29,112 nt of DNA from Candidatus Uhrbacteria bacterium (lineage in GTDB: Bacteria > Patescibacteriota > Patescibacteriia > UBA9934 > GWF2-40-263). Made by a program: the position numbers and the translations under genes. The notes beneath the pieces are model-generated. The model had not been told where the DNA came from, did not search any database, and saw nothing but the letters and a program-made list of their open reading frames with translations. This document shows positions 24,412-29,112 of the stretch, one piece after another. The DNA lies in NCBI GenBank assembly GCA_018700535.1, contig JABITQ010000080.1, forward strand, positions 1 through 29,112. The letters are read 5' to 3'. Each line of letters begins with the position of its first letter. Position 1 is the stretch's first letter.

Positions 24412-25131
24412 TTATGCTTGTTCTTTTTCTTTCTTATTATGACCGAATGTATAACGAAAGCGGTTGTGTCTAATTGGACCGATCAGTGCAAGATGCAATT
24501 CAGCAAGCATGAACTTGATCGCGATGTTTGCGCGCCCGTCTCGTGACATGCGCCGGACGGAGACTGGAATCTTCGTTCTTTTCAAAATACCGAACCTGCC
24601 ATGACGTGCAGCTCGTCTTGCATAGTCATGATCCTCACAAAATGTAATCGATTCATCAAAACCGTGAATCTGCTCGTGCAGACTTTTTTCTACAAACAAA
24701 CAGAACCCGGGTGCATGAGGAAAAAGTGCACCCCATGCGCGTGCATACTTATTATAAATTGCATGTAACACATGATCGATCTTCTTTTCAGAGAGCGGGA
24801 ACACATCACATGTAGCAATCGACAATCCTCTTTCTTTCATTTCTTTAAGAGCTTTCTCTAGAAACGCTTCGTCTAACAGATTCACATCTGCGTCTAAAAA
24901 AAGAATGAGGTTTGTGCTTGCATGCTGCACTCCCCTGTTGCGCGCCAAAGAGACAGGTCCTCCGTCGATCACCGTCGCCCCAAAGGACAACGCAATCTCT
25001 CGAGTTTTATCTGTCGAGCCCGCATCGGCAACAATCAACTCTGCAGGTTGTAGAGTTTGATTCTTAATCGATTCTAAAAGAGTCGCAAGGAGCTCCTCCT
25101 CGTTCAGTGTGGGAATCACGATTGTTAACAT
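24412..25131 (-). CDS. Family 2 glycosyltransferase, first gene of the corA-pduL-murJ operon
   Basis: A 239-residue GT-A protein: TIVIPTLNEEELLATLLESI at the N-terminus, ADAGSTDKT (35-43), SLARNRGVQHAS and the metal-binding LDADV (79-83), with FCEDHDYARRAAR in the acceptor half. No clear membrane helix is present and the tail is basic (HNKKEKEQA). A TAAAAT -10 box lies six bases before the ATG, predicting a leaderless transcript that continues through corA, pduL, the TSP3/PKD gene and murJ. Sugar and acceptor are unknown. Confidence 0.88.
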   Translation of the reverse strand: MLTIVIPTLNEEELLATLLESIKNQTLQPAELIVADAGSTDKTREIALSFGATVIDGGPVSLARNRGVQHASTNLILFLDADVNLLDEAFLEKALKEMKERGLSIATCDVFPLSEKKIDHVLHAIYNKYARAWGALFPHAPGFCLFVEKSLHEQIHGFDESITFCEDHDYARRAARHGRFGILKRTKIPVSVRRMSRDGRANIAIKFMLAELHLALIGPIRHNRFRYTFGHNKKEKEQA

Positions 25132-25137
25132 GGATCT

Positions 25138-25166
25138 ATTTTATCGCTTCTGAATCGGATCAGCAA
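25138..25166 (-). promoter_or_regulatory. Promoter of the GT-corA-pduL-murJ operon, leaderless
   Basis: TTGCTG (25166-25161), 17-bp spacer, TAAAAT (25143-25138), six bases before the ATG at 25131. Confidence 0.6.
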
Positions 25167-25168
25167 CC

Positions 25169-25197
25169 TTGCTTATCGGGATAAAGTACGCTAGTGT
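25169..25197 (+). promoter_or_regulatory. Possible promoter of the rumA-type gene
   Basis: TTGCTT (25169-25174), 17-bp spacer and a weak TAGTGT (25192-25197), nine bases before the ATG at 25207. The -35 is two bases from that of the divergent promoter. Confidence 0.35.
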
Positions 25198-25206
25198 GCT
25201 CGCGCT

Positions 25207-26334
25207 ATGACAACACTTTGCCCAAACAAAGAAGTATGTGGATCATGTTCTTGGTCACATATTCCTTACGAGAAACAACTTAAGCAGAAGCTCTCTGATA
25301 TTAATGGGTCTTTTGCGATCAAAAAGGTTGATCTTTCGGTTGGTCAGATTGTTCCCTCCCCCGTCACATCTCATTACCGAAACCGTATGGATTTCGTGAT
25401 TGATTTTGAAGGGCGTGTGGGAATGCGCATGAAGGGCAAGTGGTGGAAAGTGATCGATGATCACACATGTTTTATCTCTGACGAAAAAATTGAAGCTTTG
25501 TTCAAAAAGATTCGATTGTGGACACAGACAGCTGAGCTATCATTCTTCGATCGAAAAGCTCACACAGGACTCTTGCGCTACGCAGTCATTCGCGTCACAC
25601 AAAAGGGCGAGAGCATGATCAACATTGTTACAAGCTCTGCGAACGAGGAGGAGGCACCTAAGGTGCGCGCAGCGCTTAAGGCTTTGAACGATCAAACAAA
25701 CCCCACAACACTCATCTGGTCACAGAACAACACAACTGGTGACGTAAGCTACGGTCAGACTCTTGAGACCATTGCTGGCCCTGGAGTGATCGAGGAAGTC
25801 ATTGGTGGACATCGGTTCCGCATTAGCACAAATGCTTTTTTCCAAACCAACTCCCACGGTGCAGAACATTTGTTAAACGCTGTAGACGAGTTTTGTGGAG
25901 ATCTTACTGACAAGACCTTGCTCGACCTCTACTGTGGCTCAGGATTCTTCTCAGTCGCACTCGCATCTCGTGCAAAAAAGACAATTGGTGTCGAGATGGT
26001 CGCAGACGCAATTCGCGACGCACGTATTAACGCAGAGCTTAATGATGTTGAAGTAGAGTTTCATGACGTGAAGACCGAGGAATTCGATTGGAAGACTCTT
26101 GGTGCAGATATCGTCATCTTAGACCCACCGCGGTCAGGAATGCACGACAAGGCACTCAAGGACGTTATGGACGCTGCGCCAGAGACAATCATCTATGTCT
26201 CATGTAATCCCAAAAACTTTGCGCGCGAAATGGTAGAATTAGAAAAGATTTATGACGTTGTCGAAATGCGTGCCATCGACATGTTCCCGCACACTCCCCA
26301 TGTAGAGCTCGTATCTAAACTCATCAAACGATAA
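25207..26334 (+). CDS. RumA/TrmA-family RNA uracil-5-methyltransferase
   Basis: A 375-residue SAM-dependent enzyme that makes 5-methyluridine in RNA, most likely in 23S rRNA (RlmD/RlmCD type). It has the 4Fe-4S cysteines C5, C11, C14 and C88, the FFQTNSHGAEHLL motif, the SAM loop LLDLYCGSGFFSVALA, VILDPPRSGM and the nucleophile C333 in SCNPKNFAREM. The N-terminal TRAM domain of E. coli RumA is absent. The Fe-S cluster points to the rRNA branch rather than TrmA; the exact target base cannot be told. The ATG at 25207 puts the first cluster cysteine at residue 5. Its TAA is followed one base later by the era start. Confidence 0.92.
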   Translation: MTTLCPNKEVCGSCSWSHIPYEKQLKQKLSDINGSFAIKKVDLSVGQIVPSPVTSHYRNRMDFVIDFEGRVGMRMKGKWWKVIDDHTCFISDEKIEALFKKIRLWTQTAELSFFDRKAHTGLLRYAVIRVTQKGESMINIVTSSANEEEAPKVRAALKALNDQTNPTTLIWSQNNTTGDVSYGQTLETIAGPGVIEEVIGGHRFRISTNAFFQTNSHGAEHLLNAVDEFCGDLTDKTLLDLYCGSGFFSVALASRAKKTIGVEMVADAIRDARINAELNDVEVEFHDVKTEEFDWKTLGADIVILDPPRSGMHDKALKDVMDAAPETIIYVSCNPKNFAREMVELEKIYDVVEMRAIDMFPHTPHVELVSKLIKR

Positions 26335-26335
26335 T

Positions 26336-27184
26336 ATGCATTCAGGATTCGCTGTCATCATTGGACGATCAAACGTGGGTAAATCCACGCTCATGAATAC
26401 AATCGTGGGTTCAAAGATCGCCATTACAACACCAAAGCCGCAAACAACCCGTTTGCCAATTCAGGGCATTCTCACACGTGAGGATAGCCAGATTATTTTT
26501 GTGGACACACCTGGTGTTCTCAAGGGTGCAAAGGATGTTTTGTCAAAACGACTCGCTGCGTCTGTTAAATCATCTTTGCAAGAAGTTGATGTCGTTGTTT
26601 ATGTCGTTGACCCGACACGAGACATTGGTGACGAAGAACGTTCTGTGATGCTTATGATCGAAGCGCTCGACAAGCCAAAGATCCTTGTCATTAACAAAAT
26701 CGACCTGCAGGACAAACCGTTTATTGATTTCTACAGAGACCTTGCTGAAAATTACACGGAGGTAATCGAAGTGTCTGCGCTCCGTGGAACTCATGTGCAG
26801 TCGCTCATCAATGCGATTCGAGAGCATCTCCCTGAGGGTGAACAGTATTACCCAGAGGGACAACTCACAAACATGCCGAACAAGTTTTGGCTCGCTGAGT
26901 TGATTCGTGAAAAACTATTCCTCCGTTTGCGACAAGAGCTTCCTTACACCACACACGTCGAGGTTACGGAAAGTGAAAAGCGTGAGAACGGAATTATCTA
27001 CATTCAAGCAACCGTGTTCACTACGACAGATCGATACAAACGAATGATCATCGGTAGTGGCGGACAAGGAATCAAAGAGATTGGCCAGTCAACAAGAAAA
27101 GAGCTCGAGCTCGTGATGGAAAACAAAGTTTTCCTCGACCTCACTGTAGAAGTCGACCCACATTGGATGCAACGATTCGAGTAA
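26336..27184 (+). CDS. era: GTPase Era
   Basis: A 282-residue GTPase for 30S subunit maturation. The G-motifs are intact: GRSNVGKS (10-17), the switch I region TTPKPQTTR (31-39), DTPG (57-60), NKID (120-123) and SALRG. The C-terminal KH domain that binds the 16S rRNA 3' end is present, with MIIGSGGQGIKEIG from about residue 237. Length is typical. It starts one base after the methyltransferase and is followed by a strong terminator. Confidence 0.97.
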   Translation: MHSGFAVIIGRSNVGKSTLMNTIVGSKIAITTPKPQTTRLPIQGILTREDSQIIFVDTPGVLKGAKDVLSKRLAASVKSSLQEVDVVVYVVDPTRDIGDEERSVMLMIEALDKPKILVINKIDLQDKPFIDFYRDLAENYTEVIEVSALRGTHVQSLINAIREHLPEGEQYYPEGQLTNMPNKFWLAELIREKLFLRLRQELPYTTHVEVTESEKRENGIIYIQATVFTTTDRYKRMIIGSGGQGIKEIGQSTRKELELVMENKVFLDLTVEVDPHWMQRFE

Positions 27185-27187
27185 TAA

Positions 27188-27223
27188 AAAAACTCCACTG
27201 ATCAATTGATTGGTGGAGTTTTT
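27188..27223. terminator. Bidirectional terminator after era
   Basis: An 11-bp stem (AAAAACTCCAC with GTGGAGTTTTT) around a 14-base loop that itself holds the palindrome ATCAATTGAT; starts three bases after the era stop. Confidence 0.88.
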
Positions 27224-27230
27224 ACTATGT

Positions 27231-27280
27231 CATGTAGGGAACCTAAGACCCTACATGTAGGGTCTTAGGTTCCCTACATG
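27231..27280. repeat. Perfect 50-bp palindrome made of two overlapping hairpins
   Basis: The two 25-bp halves are exact reverse complements with no central spacer. Within it, CATGTAGGG at 27231 and 27254 and CCCTACATG at 27249 and 27272 form two 27-bp hairpin units that share the central CATG. Their nine-base loops, AACCTAAGA and TCTTAGGTT, are fully complementary. No T tract follows it. I saw no second copy in the window by eye. Confidence 0.95.
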
Positions 27281-27288
27281 TGAAAATC

Positions 27289-27315
27289 AAAAATGCACAT
27301 CGGATGTGCATTTTT
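27289..27315. terminator. Bidirectional terminator before the putative lipoprotein gene end
   Basis: A 12-bp stem (AAAAATGCACAT with ATGTGCATTTTT) around the loop CGG, with T tracts on both strands, serving mainly the minus-strand gene that ends at 27330. Confidence 0.88.
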
Positions 27316-27329
27316 TTGCTGGATTATGA

Positions 27330-28289
27330 TTATTTGTTGTTGATCTGATAAATCTCGTACCCACCAAACCCGTCTACAAACCCTGATGGTGTAATAGCAT
27401 CAAGCGTTCCTTGGGCAAGTGGTGTTAAAAGAACTTCTAACAAAATCGGATTCATTGGGTTCGCCAAGAATGTAAACGATCCGAACGAATTACGCGCTTC
27501 AATTGTCCTAACCTTTGTGCGCACATCATTCACCAGCAGCTCATACTCTCCCCAATCCCCCCGTGCGGTAATGGTTGTCACAGAATCTTCCTCGGGCTCC
27601 TTTGTATCTTCAACCTCCTCTACCTCTCCAAGCAAGCCTGGGACAAAACCGTTCACCTTATCGATGAACGCTTGCACCTGCTCACTAAGCTCCTCTGCGC
27701 GCATGAGAGACTCATCAAAGAGCCCTAAACTCATTTCCGTCTGTCGTGTTCCTGATAGCTCTTCATATTGCTTGGTAGACAACCAAACGATTGAGGAATT
27801 CTTATCAACTCCCCCCTCGCCCTCAGGCCAATAATCAGGGAGCGTGAAGCTATGTGCATCTGCCATTGATTCTGATCGGAGCGACCCAGCAACGACTGTT
27901 TCTTCAAATTCTGTTTTTGGACGTTCTGGAATTACTTCACCAATTGGAGTCTCGGCATATTCCACTTCATACGTGTTACGTAACAACACAGACGCTTCTG
28001 TCTCCAACTTGGTTGTCATCGTCCAAGATAACTTCACAGACTCATCTGGAGTCCACGCATCAATTTGCACTACGCGTTCTGTTGCGTCCCCACCGAGTAA
28101 GTTTACAAGTTCACCTCCAAGCCCTAACACCGTTGGGCGCAATACAAACGTGTCTCCCAAATCAAAAGAAAGCGACATCGCCGCTTTCTCCGGATTCATC
28201 TCTGACAACACTGGCACCTCACAACCTACCCCAACAAGCAAAAGGCTCGCGAGGAGCAAGGGTGCAAATGTGCCAATGTTTGTTTTCAT
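27330..28289 (-). CDS. Putative lipoprotein of unknown function
   Basis: A 319-residue protein whose N-terminus (MKTNIGTFAPLLLASLLLVGVGC) looks like a lipoprotein signal, with C23 as the candidate lipidated residue; the lipobox GVGC deviates from the usual LxGC. The mature part is acidic, with beta-rich stretches (TFVLRPTVLGLGG, VQIDAWTPDESVKLSWTM), an EVEEVEDTKEPEEDS linker near residue 217-231 and a C-terminal VDGFGGYEIYQIN. I recognise no domain. It starts 3 nt after the small thioredoxin-like gene, so the two are probably co-transcribed and could both act outside the membrane. Confidence 0.75.
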   Translation of the reverse strand: MKTNIGTFAPLLLASLLLVGVGCEVPVLSEMNPEKAAMSLSFDLGDTFVLRPTVLGLGGELVNLLGGDATERVVQIDAWTPDESVKLSWTMTTKLETEASVLLRNTYEVEYAETPIGEVIPERPKTEFEETVVAGSLRSESMADAHSFTLPDYWPEGEGGVDKNSSIVWLSTKQYEELSGTRQTEMSLGLFDESLMRAEELSEQVQAFIDKVNGFVPGLLGEVEEVEDTKEPEEDSVTTITARGDWGEYELLVNDVRTKVRTIEARNSFGSFTFLANPMNPILLEVLLTPLAQGTLDAITPSGFVDGFGGYEIYQINNK

Positions 28290-28292
28290 AGA

Positions 28293-28556
28293 TTACGAAA
28301 GTTTTTCTCCTGCAGCCCACTTACGGATATTCTCTTCTGTAGTTCCACCACAAATCCACTGTTCTGATTCTTCATTGATAAAGAAAGGAACTCCTCCGCA
28401 CTTTCCACTATCTAACCCTTCCTGTTTTTTTGCGTTTTCCTCGTTATGCCAAGTTTCTAGCTTTTCGATCTTAATCCCTTCTGCAATTAGCTTATCCACA
28501 ATTGGGAGCATGTCGTGACAGTGCGGGCATTCTTCTCCGTAAAAAAAGTTCAGCAT
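28293..28556 (-). CDS. Small thioredoxin/glutaredoxin-fold protein with CPHC
   Basis: An 87-residue protein with a redox motif C10-P-H-C13, the same dipeptide as in DsbA, and the cis-proline loop GGVPFF (P57), the minimal glutaredoxin/thioredoxin fold. A third cysteine C53 lies near the cis-Pro. There is no signal peptide, so it is probably cytoplasmic. A TATAAT (28573-28568) eleven bases upstream suggests a nearly leaderless transcript shared with the putative lipoprotein. Confidence 0.85.
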   Translation of the reverse strand: MLNFFYGEECPHCHDMLPIVDKLIAEGIKIEKLETWHNEENAKKQEGLDSGKCGGVPFFINEESEQWICGGTTEENIRKWAAGEKLS

Positions 28557-28558
28557 AA

Positions 28559-28587
28559 TTGGTCTTAATTATAAGTTCTGATAGAAT
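28559..28587 (+). promoter_or_regulatory. Extended -10 promoter of the FecR-like gene
   Basis: TG-A-TAGAAT (extended -10, hexamer at 28582-28587) with a weak TTGGTC -35 at 28559-28564 and a 17-bp spacer. The ATG at 28594 is six bases after the -10, so the mRNA should be leaderless. Confidence 0.55.
28568..28573 (-). promoter_or_regulatory. -10 box of the thioredoxin-like gene
   Basis: TATAAT eleven bases before the ATG at 28556; no good -35 was found 17 bp upstream. It lies inside the divergent promoter of the FecR-like gene. Confidence 0.45.
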
Positions 28588-28593
28588 TCTACC

Positions 28594-29112
28594 ATGCTTA
28601 ATAAAGTCCTTACAGCCCTATTGCTCATATCGATTTATGGACTCCTCGTCCTGTTCCGTTTTGATACCCCACCGACGCTAGACGTCCTCGTTCGAGATAT
28701 TGAGGGGCAGAGCACTTACACTGCTGGTTATGAACCTTCGCGTGGTGAGATTGTGGCAACAAGTCAAGAATGGCTCTCGATTACTTTTGGAGATGTTCAG
28801 GTTTTCCTCGATTCCAATACATCGATTAAGTTAGAGGGCCTTGCAGAGGATGGCCCGACAATTAGACTCCTAAGAGGTCGCCTGCAAGCAACAGCAGATC
28901 GCACGCCAATTTGGATTACAACAAACACGAGTGAGAATACTGTCTTCAGTGGCACTGCAACATTTATCAACTATGACTTTTTAGAAACCGTTCACGTTGT
29001 TCCAGTCGACGGCTCGGTTCAGACACACATCAAAGCAACTGGAGATTACATGCTGCTCCCAGTTCCAATCGCAATCACCGAAGGCTACGAACCGAGCTAT
29101 GAAACGATCGAG
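28594..29112 (+). CDS. FecR-like membrane-anchored protein, truncated by the window edge
   Basis: An open frame of 173 codons runs to the last base. The N-terminus (MLNKVLTALLLISIYGLLVLF) is a membrane anchor or uncleaved signal. The following beta-rich region fits a FecR domain: RGEIVATSQEWLSITFGDVQVFLDSNTSIKL, IRLLRGRLQATADR and VVPVDGSVQTHI. FecR domains often sense or scaffold at the cell surface; no sigma factor or TonB partner is visible here, and Patescibacteria are not expected to have TonB systems, so an extracellular structural role is as likely. It is divergent from the thioredoxin-like gene. Confidence 0.75.
   Translation, partial: MLNKVLTALLLISIYGLLVLFRFDTPPTLDVLVRDIEGQSTYTAGYEPSRGEIVATSQEWLSITFGDVQVFLDSNTSIKLEGLAEDGPTIRLLRGRLQATADRTPIWITTNTSENTVFSGTATFINYDFLETVHVVPVDGSVQTHIKATGDYMLLPVPIAITEGYEPSYETIE

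Noticed and set aside
27844..28518. 224-codon open frame on the plus strand
   Set aside because: It lies antisense to the putative lipoprotein and thioredoxin-like genes, is Ser/Thr/Pro-rich as mirror frames often are, and has no start context.
1..29112. UGA recoded to glycine as in some Patescibacteria
   Set aside because: TGA ends many complete genes here, including ATGA/GTGA overlaps, and no in-frame TGA is needed to complete any family.
1..29112. tRNA genes, CRISPR arrays, insertion sequences
   Set aside because: No cloverleaf with a CCA-proximal pattern, no regularly spaced direct repeats and no transposase-like frame was seen in the gaps or on either strand.

Overview
The window looks like a chromosomal segment from a member of the Patescibacteria (Candidate Phyla Radiation), probably from one of its Gram-positive-like lineages; I cannot name the class. 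The reasons are: trimmed versions of universal proteins (RpoA without its C-terminal domain, AlaRS ending after the editing domain, a PriA with no helicase motifs), very tight packing with 1-4 nt gene junctions, start codons mostly without a Shine-Dalgarno (SD) sequence, and secreted lysozyme-like and repeat proteins of a kind common in that group. TGA is used as a normal stop in many genes, which argues against the UGA=Gly lineages. No mobile element, CRISPR array, tRNA or rRNA gene was seen, and no gap between genes exceeds about 150 nt.

Layout. 1-2044 (minus): an orphan Trp-rich protein preceded by a PlsC-like acyltransferase. 2171-7667 (plus): a five-gene unit of a secreted lysozyme-like protein, a LigB-like protein, helicase-dead PriA, peptide deformylase and methionyl-tRNA formyltransferase. 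7671-13251 (minus): a glycan export operon read as flippase, GT4, GT2, GT2, O-antigen-ligase-like membrane protein. 13335-14174 (minus): a second orphan protein. 14274-17952 (minus): the ribosomal operon infA-rpmJ-rpsM-rpsK-rpsD-rpoA-rplQ-rplM-rpsI. 18104-19987 (minus): alaS with its own promoter. 20023-25131 (minus): an operon read as GT2, CorA, PduL, a TSP3/PKD membrane protein, MurJ. 25207-27184 (plus): a RumA-type rRNA methyltransferase and Era. 27185-27329: two bidirectional terminators flanking a perfect 50-bp palindrome. 27330-28556 (minus): a small thioredoxin-like protein and a putative lipoprotein. 28594-end (plus): a FecR-like membrane protein cut by the window edge.

How the genes relate. 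Most of the window is core machinery (translation, replication restart, rRNA modification) mixed with cell-envelope work (flippases, glycosyltransferases, MurJ, secreted wall-active protein). Two styles of gene start are visible. Many transcription units have a -10 box only 6-11 nt before the start codon, predicting leaderless or nearly leaderless mRNAs, often with a TTGCTN or TTGCCA -35. In contrast the two orphan proteins have TTGACA -35 boxes, a short leader and a strong SD. I see no single new multi-gene system that I can defend. The most unusual items are the palindrome with self-complementary loops at 27231-27280, the motif-less PriA, and the split between leaderless core genes and SD-led orphan genes.
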